From assembly GCF_001524445.2 (NCBI RefSeq), contig NZ_CP013418.1, positions 1,984,001 through 2,048,000 on the forward strand: a stretch of DNA of 64,000 nucleotides. Reading direction: 5' to 3'. Below, piece after piece: positions 29,426-40,452 of this stretch; position 1 is the stretch's first letter, and each line of letters starts with the position of its first letter. Position numbers and translations under genes: made by a program. Below the pieces are notes generated by a model, which saw nothing but the letters and a program-made list of their open reading frames with translations, had not been told where the DNA came from and did not search any database. The DNA comes from Burkholderia savannae. Its GTDB lineage: Bacteria > Pseudomonadota > Gammaproteobacteria > Burkholderiales > Burkholderiaceae.

Positions 29426-30211
29426 TCAGCCGATCGCGGCTTCGCCGTGCAGGCTCGCCGCCGGGTCCGGCACGATTTCGCGCATCCGGACGTCGAACGG
29501 TCGCGCCGCCGCGTGCGCGTCGCGAATCCCGAGCGCCATCCGATGCTCCGCGCCGATGCCGAGCAGCGCGAATTGCCAATGGCTCGCGTCGTCGTCGACA
29601 TGCCGATCGAACGCGATGCGGATCGGCTGCGCGGGCAGCGCGAACGAGAACTGACCGAGATCGATCGACAACCCGACGCCGCGCGCCTTGATGTACGCCT
29701 CCTTCAGGGTCCACAGCTCGAAGAAGCGCTCGCGCCGCCGCTCGGGCGGCAGCGCGAAGAACGCCGCGCGCTCGCTCGCCGAGAAATGCGACGCGGCGAT
29801 GCCGTCGAGATCGTTGCTGCGCGCCACCTCCTCGACGTCGATTCCCGCATCGGCCGCCCGCGTGACGACGCATGCGACGACGCTGCGCGCGTTCGACAAG
29901 TTGAAGCGCAGCGGCGGCCGCGCATCGCCCGCGTCGATCTCCGGCCGGCCGTGCGCGTTCGCGCGAAACCGCCATTGCGCGGGCGAGACGTCATTGACGT
30001 ACGCGGACAGCACGGTGCGGCACAACGCGCGCGTCACCAGGTACTCGAGCTTCAGGTGATCGAACGCGAAGCGCTCGAGGCGCTCGTGCTCGGCGGCGCT
30101 CAGCAGCGCGCGATACCGTTCGCGCAGCGCGGGCGCATCGCATGCGGCGGTGCGCGCGTACCACACGTGCGCGTCGCGTTCGCCGAGCGGCAGTGCGGTC
30201 GGTGCGTTCAT
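29426..30211 (-). CDS. 4'-phosphopantetheinyl transferase (Sfp-type)
   Basis: Transfers the phosphopantetheine arm of CoA to carrier proteins. Conserved motifs: RPEIDAGDARPPLRFNLSNA with the following VVACVV, then AGIDVEEV (metal-binding Asp/Glu) and FFELWTLKEAYIKARGVGLS with the KEAYxK signature. The Sfp-type length suggests targets in polyketide, peptide or siderophore synthesis. The frame extends to ATG 30301; MNAPTALPLGERDAHVWYAR (start 30211, 261 residues) was chosen because homology begins there. No carrier-protein gene is in this window. Confidence 0.88.
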   Translation of the reverse strand: MNAPTALPLGERDAHVWYARTAACDAPALRERYRALLSAAEHERLERFAFDHLKLEYLVTRALCRTVLSAYVNDVSPAQWRFRANAHGRPEIDAGDARPPLRFNLSNARSVVACVVTRAADAGIDVEEVARSNDLDGIAASHFSASERAAFFALPPERRRERFFELWTLKEAYIKARGVGLSIDLGQFSFALPAQPIRIAFDRHVDDDASHWQFALLGIGAEHRMALGIRDAHAAARPFDVRMREIVPDPAASLHGEAAIG

Positions 30212-30493
30212 CGTCGGGTCGGTCGTCGAAGCGTTTGTCATTCGGGTTGCCGTATCGTGCGCGAGTGCGCCGTTCGCGCGCGCACTCGCGTCCACATTCA
30301 CGTTTTCAGGTTCGCACTCGCGTTTTCGATCGCGATTGCATCCGCGCCGCCGCGTGTACGCACCGCATCGTCACGCATGCGTGCCGGGCGTTCACGTCGA
30401 GCGCGCGGGCGCTGTCCGTCGTGCGCAAGGCGCGAAGGCATCGTCGCACGACTGCGGCGGCGCTCACGTGCGCCGCGGCCCGGCGCATGCCGG

Positions 30494-31747
30494 TCACGCC
30501 CGCGCGAGCGCCGCGCCGCCATGCGCGGGCGCGTCATCGATCGGGAAATGCAGCAGCGCCGCGAACAGCCCCGCGAGCGCCGTCGCGCCCCAGATCAGCG
30601 AATACGACCCCGTCACGTCGAACACGTAGCCGCCGAGCCACGAGCCGAGGAACGACCCGATCTGATGGCTCAGGAAGCAGACGCCGAACAGCGTGCCCAG
30701 ATGCCGCGTGCCGAACACCTTCGCGACGAGCCCGCTCGTCAGCGGCACGGTGCCGAGCCACGTCAGCCCCATGATCGCCGCGAAGACGACGACCGACGCA
30801 TCCGTCTTCGGCGCGAGGAAGAACACCGCGATCGTCGCGCCGCGAATCAGGTACAGCCAGCCGAGCACGTGATGCTGCCGGTAGCGCCCGCCGAGCCAGC
30901 CGCACGCCCAGCTGCCCGCCATGTTGAACAGACCGATCAGCGCGAGCGCCGTCGCGCCGAGCCCGACCGGCATGTGACATAGCAGAAGATAGTTCGGCAG
31001 ATGGGTCGCGATGAAAGCGAGCTGGAACCCGCACGTAAAGAAGCCGACCGTCAGCAGACAATAGCCGCGATGCCGCACCGCGTGCGACAGCGCGTCCTTC
31101 AGCGACACGGCCGCCGCTTCGTGCGCGCTCGCGTGGCCCGCGCCCGCGTTGCGGTCGAGCAGCACGCCGAACGGCGCGATCGCGATCAGGCAGCCGGCGA
31201 GCACGAGGAGCGACGCCATCGTCCCCGAATGCGTCGTGAACCACTGCGCGACCGGCACGAGCGCGACCTGGCCGAGCGAGCCGCCCGCGCTCGCGATGCC
31301 CATCGCCATGCTGCGCTTCTCGGGCGGCGCGCCGCGGCCGACCGCCGTCAGCACGACGCCGAAGCTCGTGCAGCTGATGCCGATGCCGACGAGCACGCCC
31401 ATCCCGAGCACGAGCATCGTGCCCGACGGCACGACCGCCGCGATCGCGAGGCCGAGCGCGAACACGAGCGCGCCGATCGCGACGAGCGGCCCGGCGCCGT
31501 AGCGGTCGGCGGCCGCGCCGGCGAACGGCTGCGCAACGCCCCAGACGAGATTGTGCAACGCGATCGCGAATGCGATCGTCGTGACGGGCAAGCCGTGGTC
31601 GAACGAGAACGGCCCGATGAAGAGGCCGAAGGTCTGCCGCACGCCCATCGCGGCGCTCATGATGAGCGCGCCGGCGAGCACGGCGATCATCGCGGGATTG
31701 AAAATGCGTGGGGAACCGTCGCGTCGATGCGTTTCGGGTGCAAACAT
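30494..31747 (-). CDS. MFS transporter (OFA/monocarboxylate-like)
   Basis: 417-residue 12-helix major facilitator. Start MFAPETHRRD at 31747 has AGGAG six bases upstream; a longer in-frame extension is rejected. Family features: LIMSAAMGVRQTFGLFIGPF, AQPFAGAAADRYGAGPLVAI (motif A) and FLSHQIGSFLGSWLGGYVFD. The pattern is common among monocarboxylate-porter-like proteins and drug exporters; direction and substrate are unknown. Confidence 0.88.
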   Translation of the reverse strand: MFAPETHRRDGSPRIFNPAMIAVLAGALIMSAAMGVRQTFGLFIGPFSFDHGLPVTTIAFAIALHNLVWGVAQPFAGAAADRYGAGPLVAIGALVFALGLAIAAVVPSGTMLVLGMGVLVGIGISCTSFGVVLTAVGRGAPPEKRSMAMGIASAGGSLGQVALVPVAQWFTTHSGTMASLLVLAGCLIAIAPFGVLLDRNAGAGHASAHEAAAVSLKDALSHAVRHRGYCLLTVGFFTCGFQLAFIATHLPNYLLLCHMPVGLGATALALIGLFNMAGSWACGWLGGRYRQHHVLGWLYLIRGATIAVFFLAPKTDASVVVFAAIMGLTWLGTVPLTSGLVAKVFGTRHLGTLFGVCFLSHQIGSFLGSWLGGYVFDVTGSYSLIWGATALAGLFAALLHFPIDDAPAHGGAALARA

Positions 31748-32101
31748 GTCCGCTCCTGTTATGGCGGCTGCCCACGGCGCGCGCGCGTCGCGGGCAACGC
31801 GATTCGTTTTATGTCGATACGGCGTCGCACCCTCGGTCACGCGGCGCGGACAAGTGCGCGTACTCGCGAACGCGGTGGCGCGTCGTGCGGCAAGCGGTTT
31901 GTCGCCGGCCCTCGGTTGCACGCGACGATCTCGCTTGCGCTCGCACCGCGCGCGAGCCTCGGAGCGATCGAAGACTTGGCAGCGCAACAATCCGGCGCGC
32001 ATCGACGCGCCGCGCGGCGGCCAGGGAACCATCGGATGATTCGCTTTGCAGTCTATATGAGCGTTTCGCATTTGTGCAGGAAATCCGCCGTCGGCGTCGT
32101 G
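31748..32101. other. spacer without supported gene
   Basis: 354 bases between flavin reductase and MFS genes (both reverse strand). No gene or clear signal was recognised; it may carry the MFS promoter. Confidence 0.5.
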
Positions 32102-32782
32102 TCATTGCGCATCGTGCGCGATTGGGGTCAGGGCGCGTGCCGCGCATGGTCCGCCGTCCTGCCACAACAGCGGCGCGACGGGCCCGGCGACCCACACCGA
32201 ATCGACCCGGCCGATCACGATCGTGTGGCTGCCGTAGCCGAAATCGCCGTCGACCTCGCACAGCAGCGTCGCCTGCGCGCCGGCGAGCATCGGCACGCCG
32301 TGCGCGTCGCGCCATTCGCCGTGCGCGAAGCGCGCGTCGTGATCGAGCTTGCCGCTGAACGGCGCGATCAGGTCGAGCTGCCGTTCGTGCAGCAGATTCA
32401 ACGAGAAGCGGCGCGTGCGCATCAGCGGCGCATGCAGCGTCGCCGCGCGATTGATGCACACGAGGATCGCGGGCGGATCGGTGCTGACCGCGCTCACCGC
32501 GGTCGCCGCCATTCCGAAGCGCGCGCACGCGTCGCGCGTCGCGACGATCGACACCGCCGACGTCAATCGGCGCATCGCGGCCTTGAAATGCTGCGTCAGC
32601 GCGTCGGGCGCGCGCGATGCGGCGCCGTTCGACGCCGGCGCGTATCCGCTCGGCGCCGATATGCCGTGCTCGGCGCGCGGCGCGTCGCGCCGCTCGCGTT
32701 CCCGCTCGAGCATCGGCAGCTCGAGTGCGGCGTGCGCGTCGGTTGCGGCGCGCGCCGCGCGGTGGGTCCATGGGTTCGCCAT
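32102..32782 (-). CDS. flavin reductase-like FMN-binding protein
   Basis: 226-residue flavin reductase of the HpaC/NtaB type that makes FMNH2 for two-component monooxygenases. The core runs from about residue 65: RLTSAVSIVATRDACARFGM, AATAVSAVSTDPPAILVCIN, RFSLNLLHERQLDLIAPFSG, and VIGRVDSVWV. The first 60 residues are an unconserved leader. The ATG overlaps the stop of the upstream small ORF as TAATG behind GGAGGAG. Probable partner of the NtaA-type monooxygenase at 27.8-29.1 kb. Confidence 0.88.
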   Translation of the reverse strand: MANPWTHRAARAATDAHAALELPMLERERERRDAPRAEHGISAPSGYAPASNGAASRAPDALTQHFKAAMRRLTSAVSIVATRDACARFGMAATAVSAVSTDPPAILVCINRAATLHAPLMRTRRFSLNLLHERQLDLIAPFSGKLDHDARFAHGEWRDAHGVPMLAGAQATLLCEVDGDFGYGSHTIVIGRVDSVWVAGPVAPLLWQDGGPCAARALTPIAHDAQ

Positions 32783-33042
32783 TACGTCTCCTCCTTCGGA
32801 TTTCGGGCGGTCGACGCGACGGGCCCGTCGAACAGCGCGAATTCGCATGCGCCCGGACGCGAAGCCGCGCCGCCGATCAGGAACCAGCCGTCACCGATGT
32901 ACAGCGGACCGGCGGACGCGATGCGGGCGTCGCTTCGACACCGTGCATCGCCCGCCCCCACCACGGCGGCCGACAGCGCGCGCGTTCCCGCGCCGCGCAC
33001 GATCCGCCGCAACCGCCGCGCCCATTCGGTGCATGTCGCCAT
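32782..33042 (-). CDS. small hypothetical protein coupled to flavin reductase
   Basis: 86 codons starting MATCTEWARRLRRIVRGAG. Its TAA overlaps the flavin reductase ATG (TAATG), strong evidence that it is translated. GAGGG lies upstream of the start. The C-terminal half (PLYIGDGWFLIGGAASRPGA then CEFALFDGPV) reads like a folded beta-rich segment; no family is recognised. It may be an accessory to the reductase. Confidence 0.55.
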   Translation of the reverse strand: MATCTEWARRLRRIVRGAGTRALSAAVVGAGDARCRSDARIASAGPLYIGDGWFLIGGAASRPGACEFALFDGPVASTARNPKEET

Positions 33043-33480
33043 CTGACCGGACCCTCGCTGCGAAGCGTCGACGCGGGGCGCGTTCCCGTCGCGATTCAGC
33101 CGACATCGCGCACGGGCGCACGGGCGAACGATGCCGCGCGCGTCCGTGCATTCGTGTGCGCGATCGTTCGTCGATGACTTCCGGCCCCTCGTCGTTCGAT
33201 TGCCTCTCGTTCGAACCTGCTCGTTTCTGTTTCTCGGCGTTCGATGCGGATGCGGATACGGCCCGCGCCGAACGCGCTGCGTCTTTCGTTCAGCTTGAAT
33301 CGTGAAGCAATGGATACGGCGGCAAACTTGACCGCGCATCCGGACGGCGCGCCGCGCGCGTGCGCGGCGTTGGTCCCGAGACGCATCGCGCTTGGCGGCC
33401 GATGCATGCGATACAGGCTAACGGAAAACGCCCGCGTAATGCGTTAGATCGTTTACGGCATATGACGGGCGAGGTTCCGC
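33043..33480. other. spacer without supported gene
   Basis: 438 bases between the small ORF and the LuxR-like gene end. Several short palindromes (for example CATATG near 33460) but nothing that could be assigned. Confidence 0.45.
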
Positions 33481-34617
33481 TCATTTCGAGATATAGCCTT
33501 CGGCGAGCAATCCCAATCGCTTCGCCTTCGTCGCGCTGCTCTTGATGTGCTTGCTGTCCATCTTGCGGTTGATCGCGGTAAACAGCTGATAGACCGCGCG
33601 CTCGTCGAGCCGCAGTTCCTCGGCGACATGACGCGCGCCGCCGCCGCGTGCGACGAGCCGCAGCGCGAGCACGTCCTGCGCGGCGAGCGACAGCTCCTGC
33701 GCAAGCTCGCGCCGTCGCCGCACGACGCGCCATTCGAGCATCTCGTTCGCGAGCCCGCGCAGCAGGCGCCGGTTGCGCCATGGCATGTCCTCGCCCTGCG
33801 GCGCCGGCAGCGGCGTCGCGACGTGCAGCAGTCCGAACGTCGAAACGTCGCGGCGGTGCGCGGGAAAGAACACGTTGCTGCCGAGCCCCTGCGTCTGCGC
33901 GTAATGGTTCAGCCAATGATCGGGCGGCAATTCGGCGAGCGTCGAGCCGCGCAGCGGCTGCGTGTTGTCGCGCGCGTGCGCGACGGCCGGATCGTTCAGA
34001 TACCAGTGCTGATGCACGTAACGCTGCGCCCATGCGGGTGCGCCGCCGATCAGCAGATCGTGGGTCGAGAACTCGTCCGTCTCTTCGTCGACGACGAACC
34101 AGTGATAGAAGCACTGCGTCGCGCCGCACGACGCGCAAATGCGGCGCATCAGCGCGAGCAGCGCGCCGTCGTGCTCGCATTCGGCCGCGAATTCCGGCTG
34201 CGTCGCCGGCGCGGCCGCCGCAGCCGCCGCGCCGGTGCGCTCCGATGTGCGGGATGCATCGAGCGCGTCGTTCGCCGCACGCGCATGTCGCACATCGTGC
34301 GCTGCGTGCGCGCCGTGCGGAGCCGCCGCGTCGGCTCCGCGATGCACGTCGAGCAGCGCCCGGTAGTCGATTCCGAGCTGCGCCGCATACGGATCGTGTT
34401 CGACGAACGCCGCGACGGCCGCCGGGTCGCGCAGGCCGACGCGCTGCGTCGATACCGGCTCGCCGGGGCTCTTGCAGCGTCGCTCGAGCACGAAGCCGCA
34501 CAGCGCGTCGCCTCGGACGCCGAGCGAAATGCGCTTGCCGTCGACGATGCCGTCACGGGTGCGCGCGAGGTCGGGTGAAGAAAGTTCGAACGAAACAGAG
34601 GTGGATTGTCGAGCCAT
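33481..34617 (-). CDS. orphan LuxR-type regulator with autoinducer-binding-like domain
   Basis: 378 residues from MARQSTSVSFELSSPDLART. The segment CFYHWFVVDEETDEFSTHDL and APAWAQRYVHQHWYLNDPAV (about 170-215) has the spaced W, Y and DP of acyl-homoserine-lactone receptors; the C-terminal HTH runs from LSLAAQDVLALRLVARGG to RKMDSKHIKSSATKAKRLGL (about 307-372). About 140 N-terminal residues with an Ala-rich stretch precede the ligand-like domain, more than in typical LuxR proteins (about 240 residues). No luxI homologue is nearby. No Shine-Dalgarno is evident before the chosen ATG. Confidence 0.8.
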   Translation of the reverse strand: MARQSTSVSFELSSPDLARTRDGIVDGKRISLGVRGDALCGFVLERRCKSPGEPVSTQRVGLRDPAAVAAFVEHDPYAAQLGIDYRALLDVHRGADAAAPHGAHAAHDVRHARAANDALDASRTSERTGAAAAAAAPATQPEFAAECEHDGALLALMRRICASCGATQCFYHWFVVDEETDEFSTHDLLIGGAPAWAQRYVHQHWYLNDPAVAHARDNTQPLRGSTLAELPPDHWLNHYAQTQGLGSNVFFPAHRRDVSTFGLLHVATPLPAPQGEDMPWRNRRLLRGLANEMLEWRVVRRRRELAQELSLAAQDVLALRLVARGGGARHVAEELRLDERAVYQLFTAINRKMDSKHIKSSATKAKRLGLLAEGYISK

Positions 34618-35270
34618 GGCGCCGATCCATCGGTTGGGGTAGGAAGGCGATGGCGGTTCGGCCCGACGGCCGCAAAGCGCACGACGACCGGGCGGCTCAC
34701 GGCAGCAGGTCAAATTGCGAACGGTGACGTGAACGCGTCGTGCGGAGTCGGGAAAGAAAAGAGCTGCTCCTGCATCACGGCCACCGGCGGCCATCGGTGG
34801 TGATCAGTCGCGCGGCAGCGGCGCTGCCGTCGTCAAGCGGAGTCGAGCAAAGGAAAAAGGGAGGGCGCGCCCGCGCGATGCGCGGGCGAGTCGAACGCCG
34901 GCGGGCCCGGCGGGCCTCGTTATCGGAGCTGGAACCGGTACGCCGACACGGCGCACCGAAGGCGAAAACGCGCGCGAAGCGCGCGGCAGAGGCTGCGTTC
35001 GCTCACGCCGCACGCCGCCGGCGCGAGGCACGACGCCCCACGCCGGCGGCGCGCGCCGGAATGGCGAACGAAACGCGTCGGCCGGCGCAGCCCGCGACGC
35101 GCGAACGCGTCCGGCACGTCGCCGTACCGCTTAGTTTTCGTCGTAGTGGATGTTGAAGATCGCCATTCGCCCTCGCTCGCCTCTGTGCCTGATGGCCGGG
35201 ATCGCGACGCGTCCCGGCGTCGTTGATATCGGACGCGACCGCGCGGCGTGCGCGATCGCAATTGCGTGCT
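34618..35270. other. spacer without supported gene
   Basis: 653 bases between the LuxR-like gene start and the bkd operon end. No gene supported; a reverse-strand 11-codon ORF (MAIFNIHYDEN, ending at 35131) was seen but is too short to claim. Confidence 0.5.
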
Positions 35271-36671
35271 TCAGATGTGCAACGCGTGGCCGAGCGCGCG
35301 AAGCGCGGCTTCCATCACCGCTTCTCCGAGCGTCGGGTGTGCGTGAATCGTACCACCGACGTCTTCGAGGCGCGCGCCCATTTCGAGCGATTGCGAGAAC
35401 GCGGCGGCGAGCTCGGACACGCCGACGCCGACCGCCTGCCAGCCGACGATCAGATGATCGTCGCGGCGCGCGACGACGCGCACGAAGCCGTCCGCGCTTT
35501 CGAGCGTGAGCGCGCGGCCGTTCGCGGCGAACGGGAACGACGCGCTCAGGCACTCGCCGAACTCGCGCTCGGCTTCGTCGGGTGCGAGCCCGGCCGACAC
35601 GATCTCGGGATCGGTGAAGCAGATCGCGGCAATCGCCGCGGGCGTGAAGTGCCGCCGCTTGCCGGCGACGAGCTCCGCAACCATCTCGCCCTGCGCCATC
35701 GCGCGATGCGCGAGCATCGGCTCGCCCGTCAAGTCGCCGATCGCCCACACGTTGCGCATCGACGTGCGGCACATGTCGTCGATCCTCAGCGCGGCGCCCG
35801 CGCGATCGAGCTGCAGCGCCTCGAGCCCCCAGCCCTGCGTGCGCGGTCGGCGGCCGACCGTCACGAGCACCTGGTCGGCGGCGAGCTCGGTCTGCGCGTG
35901 CTCGCCGTCCTGCACGCGCACCGCGTCGCCGCGCGCGTTCAGCCCGAGCACCTTGTGGCCGAGGTGCACGCGCACGCCAAGGCGCTTGAGCGACGCCGCA
36001 ACGGGCTTCGTCAGCTCCGCGTCGTAGATCGGCAGGATACGCTCGCGCGCCTCGACGACGGTCACGTCGACGCCGAGTTTCCGGTACGCGATGCCGAGCT
36101 CGAGCCCGATATACCCGGCCCCGACGACGACGAGCCGCTTCGGCAGCTTGCCCGGCGACAATGCGTCGGTCGACGAGATCACGCTGCCGCCGAACGGCAT
36201 CGCCGGCAGCTCGACGGGCTCGGACCCCGCCGCGAGCAGCAGGTGCTCGCACTGGATGCGCACGCGCGCGCCGCCGCACGCGTCGACTTCGACGGTCTTG
36301 CCGTCGACGATGCGCGCGTCGCCGTGCACGACTTCGACGCCGTTCTTCTTCAAGAGCGCGCCGACGCCGCCCGTCAGCTTCTTGACGATGTCGTCCTTCC
36401 ACGCAACCGTGCGCGCGATGTCGATCGCGGGCGCTTCCGTGCGGATGCCGAGCGGCGAATCGCCGGCGAAGCCGCGCACCTTGTCGAATTCGCCCGCCGC
36501 GTGAATCAGCGCCTTCGACGGAATGCAGCCGATGTTCAGGCACGTGCCGCCGAGCCTGTCGCGCTCGACGAGAATCGTGCGCACGCCGAGCTGCCCCGCG
36601 CGGATCGCGGCGACGTAGCCGCCCGGCCCGCCGCCGATCACGAGCAGGGTCGTAGTCTTGTTGTCCGTCAT
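35271..36671 (-). CDS. lpdV: dihydrolipoyl dehydrogenase, E3 of branched-chain 2-oxoacid dehydrogenase
   Basis: 466-residue FAD disulfide oxidoreductase that reoxidises the lipoyl arm of E2 with NAD+. FAD motif [20 protein letters not shown], redox-active pair in [21 protein letters not shown]-binding [20 protein letters not shown], and the C-terminal catalytic His region [20 protein letters not shown]. It starts four bases after the E2 stop, the last gene of a compact bkd operon. Confidence 0.95.
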   Translation of the reverse strand: MTDNKTTTLLVIGGGPGGYVAAIRAGQLGVRTILVERDRLGGTCLNIGCIPSKALIHAAGEFDKVRGFAGDSPLGIRTEAPAIDIARTVAWKDDIVKKLTGGVGALLKKNGVEVVHGDARIVDGKTVEVDACGGARVRIQCEHLLLAAGSEPVELPAMPFGGSVISSTDALSPGKLPKRLVVVGAGYIGLELGIAYRKLGVDVTVVEARERILPIYDAELTKPVAASLKRLGVRVHLGHKVLGLNARGDAVRVQDGEHAQTELAADQVLVTVGRRPRTQGWGLEALQLDRAGAALRIDDMCRTSMRNVWAIGDLTGEPMLAHRAMAQGEMVAELVAGKRRHFTPAAIAAICFTDPEIVSAGLAPDEAEREFGECLSASFPFAANGRALTLESADGFVRVVARRDDHLIVGWQAVGVGVSELAAAFSQSLEMGARLEDVGGTIHAHPTLGEAVMEAALRALGHALHI

Positions 36672-36675
36672 CGGG

Positions 36676-38169
36676 TCATTCCACGAAAAGAAGGGCGGGT
36701 TGCTCGAGCCGCGCGCGCACGGCCTGGATGAACTCGGCCGCGTCCATGCCGTCGATCACGCGATGATCGAACGACGACGACAGGTTCATCAGCTTGCGCG
36801 CGACCACCGCGCCCGCGCGGAACATCGGCCGCTCGACGATCCGGTTCACGCCGACGATGCCGACCTCGGGCGAATTGATGACGGGCGTCGACGCGATGCC
36901 GCCGAGCGCGCCCAAGCTCGTGATCGTGATCGTCGAGCCCGACAGCTCGTCGCGCTCCGCGCGGCCCGTGCGCACCGCGTCCGCGAGCCGCGCGATCTCG
37001 GCCGCGAGCGACCACGGATCGCGCGCCTCAGCATGGCGCACGACGGGCACCATCAGGCCCGCCTTGCTCTGCGTCGCGACGCCGAGATGCACCGCGCCGT
37101 GACGCGTGACGACGCCGGCTTCGTCGTCGTAGCGCGCGTTGATCTGCGGGAAATCGCGCAGCGCGATCACCATCGCGCGCGCGAGGAACGGCAGCACCGT
37201 CAGGCGGCCGCGCGACTCGCCGTACGTGCGGTTCAGCTCGGCGCGCAGCGCTTCGAGCTCGGTGACGTCGATCTCCTCGACGTAGCTGAAGTGAGGAATC
37301 CGACGCTTCGCGTCCTGCATCCGCTGCGCGATCTTGCGGCGCAAGCCGATCACGGGCACCGCCTCCTCGTCGTGCCGCTCGACGTAGGCCGCGTGGCCGC
37401 CGCGCGCGCCCTGCGCGGCCGCGCCGCGGCCTTGCAGGTACGCGTCGAGATCCTCGTGCAGGATGCGCCCCGCTTCGCCCGTGCCATGCACGAAGCGCAG
37501 CTCGACGCCGAGATCCCACGCGCGCCTGCGCACCGCGGGCGACGCGAGCGGGCGCTCGCCCGGCCGGCGCGCGGGCGGCGGCGATGCGACATCGCGCGCG
37601 ACGCCGCCGCCCGGCGGCGATGCGCGCCGCGATGCTTCGTCATGCGATGCTTCGGGTTCGGCCCATGCCGCCCGATCGCCGTCCGGATGCGACGCGGCGC
37701 GCGCGTCGTCGGCATCGCGCCCGGCGCGAGCCGCCCTCGCGGCGGCGTTCGCGCGCGCATGCGCCGCGTCGGCGAAGCGTTCCGGCCGCGCCGAGGACGA
37801 GGCCGTTTCGCCGCGCGCGATGTCATTCGAAGCGCTGCTTGCAACTTCATTTGCAACGCCGTTCGCGGCGGCGCCGACGCGATCGTCTCCGTGGCCGCTC
37901 CTCTGATCGCCCTGGTGATTGCCCTCGCCCTCGACCTCGAGCCGCACGAGCTCGCTGCCGACGGCGAGCACGTCGCCTTCCTTGCCGCCCAGCGCGACGA
38001 CGACGCCCGTCACGGGCGACGGAATCTCGACCGACGCCTTGTCGGTCATCACATCCGCGATCGCCTGGTCTTCCGTCACGCGATCGCCGACCTTCACGTG
38101 CCACAGCCCGAGCTCGACTTCCGCGATGCCTTCGCCGATATCCGGCATCTTGATGACGTGGATGCCCAT
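36676..38169 (-). CDS. bkdB: dihydrolipoyl acyltransferase, E2 of branched-chain 2-oxoacid dehydrogenase
   Basis: 497-residue E2 core. Lipoyl domain at the N-terminus with lipoylated Lys44 in [18 protein letters not shown]; a long Ala/Arg/Asp-rich linker (about 95-195); peripheral subunit-binding domain in [20 protein letters not shown]; and the catalytic domain ending [14 protein letters not shown], with His469 and Asp473. Transfers branched acyl groups to CoA. The linker is longer and more degenerate than usual. Separated by one base from the E1 beta gene. Confidence 0.95.
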   Translation of the reverse strand: MGIHVIKMPDIGEGIAEVELGLWHVKVGDRVTEDQAIADVMTDKASVEIPSPVTGVVVALGGKEGDVLAVGSELVRLEVEGEGNHQGDQRSGHGDDRVGAAANGVANEVASSASNDIARGETASSSARPERFADAAHARANAAARAARAGRDADDARAASHPDGDRAAWAEPEASHDEASRRASPPGGGVARDVASPPPARRPGERPLASPAVRRRAWDLGVELRFVHGTGEAGRILHEDLDAYLQGRGAAAQGARGGHAAYVERHDEEAVPVIGLRRKIAQRMQDAKRRIPHFSYVEEIDVTELEALRAELNRTYGESRGRLTVLPFLARAMVIALRDFPQINARYDDEAGVVTRHGAVHLGVATQSKAGLMVPVVRHAEARDPWSLAAEIARLADAVRTGRAERDELSGSTITITSLGALGGIASTPVINSPEVGIVGVNRIVERPMFRAGAVVARKLMNLSSSFDHRVIDGMDAAEFIQAVRARLEQPALLFVE

Positions 38170-38170
38170 A

Positions 38171-39214
38171 TCAATTCTCCATCACGCGCCGCAACGCATC
38201 GCCGACCCGGTTCGGGCCCGGGAAATACGCCCACTCCTGCGCGTGCGGATACGGCGTGTCCCAGCCCGTCACGCGCTCGACGGGCGCTTCGAGCCAATGG
38301 AAGCAGTGCTCCTGAACGAGCGAGATCAGCTCGGCGCCGTAGCCGCACGTGCGCGTCGCTTCGTGCACGACGACGCAGCGGCCCGTCTTGCGCACCGATT
38401 CGACGATCGTGTCGAGATCGAGCGGCCAGAGGCTGCGCAGGTCGATCACTTCGGCGTCGACGCCGCTCTCGTCGACGGCCGCGAGCGACACGTGCACGGT
38501 CGTCCCGTAGGTCAGCACCGTCACGTCGCCGCCGGGGCGCACGATCGCCGCCGAATCGAGCGGCACCGTGTAGTAGCCGTCCGGCACGAGGCTCGCGGGA
38601 TGCTTGCTCCAGGGCGTCACCGGCCGGTCATGATGGCCGTCGAACGGGCCGTTGTAGAGCCGCTTCGGCTCGAGGAAGATCACCGGATCGTCGTTCTCGA
38701 TCGAGGCGATCAGCAGGCCCTTCGCGTCGTACGGATTCGACGGCATCACGGTGCGCAGCCCGCACACCTGCGTGAACATCGCCTCGGGGCTCTGGCTGTG
38801 CGTCTGGCCGCCGTAGATGCCGCCGCCGCACGGCATGCGGATCGTCAGCGGCGCGATGAACTCGGCCGCCGACCGGTAGCGCAGCCGCGCCGCCTCCGAC
38901 ACGATCTGGTCGGACGCCGGATAGAAATAGTCGGCGAACTGGATCTCGCAGACGGGGCGCAACCCGTACGCGCCCATCCCCACCGCCGCGCCGACGATCC
39001 CGCCTTCGTTGATCGGCGCGTCGAACACGCGCGACTTGCCGTATTTGTTCTGCAGTCCTTCGGTGCAGCGAAACACGCCGCCGAAGTAGCCGACGTCCTG
39101 CCCGAACACCACCACGTTGCCGTCGCGCTCGAGCATTACGTCCATTGCCGAGCGCAAAGCCTGGATCATGGTCATCGGCGAAGCCGCCGGACCTTCTTTG
39201 CTTGCTGTCGTCAT
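38171..39214 (-). CDS. bkdA2: 2-oxoisovalerate dehydrogenase E1 beta subunit
   Basis: 347-residue transketolase-like subunit binding thiamine diphosphate at the alpha-beta interface. Family stretches: LERDGNVVVFGQDVGYFGGV, FDAPINEGGIVGAAVGMGAY, RPVCEIQFADYFYPASDQIV and GGGIYGGQTHSQSPEAMF. ATG 39214 lies five bases after the E1 alpha stop. Works with E1 alpha on the keto acids of Val, Leu and Ile. Confidence 0.95.
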   Translation of the reverse strand: MTTASKEGPAASPMTMIQALRSAMDVMLERDGNVVVFGQDVGYFGGVFRCTEGLQNKYGKSRVFDAPINEGGIVGAAVGMGAYGLRPVCEIQFADYFYPASDQIVSEAARLRYRSAAEFIAPLTIRMPCGGGIYGGQTHSQSPEAMFTQVCGLRTVMPSNPYDAKGLLIASIENDDPVIFLEPKRLYNGPFDGHHDRPVTPWSKHPASLVPDGYYTVPLDSAAIVRPGGDVTVLTYGTTVHVSLAAVDESGVDAEVIDLRSLWPLDLDTIVESVRKTGRCVVVHEATRTCGYGAELISLVQEHCFHWLEAPVERVTGWDTPYPHAQEWAYFPGPNRVGDALRRVMEN

Positions 39215-39219
39215 CGCTG

Positions 39220-40452
<1,233 letters not shown>

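Noticed and set aside
35131..35166. 11-codon ORF MAIFNIHYDEN on the reverse strand, considered as a PqqA-like or leader peptide
   Set aside because: No resemblance to PqqA, no downstream pqq genes, and too short to support.
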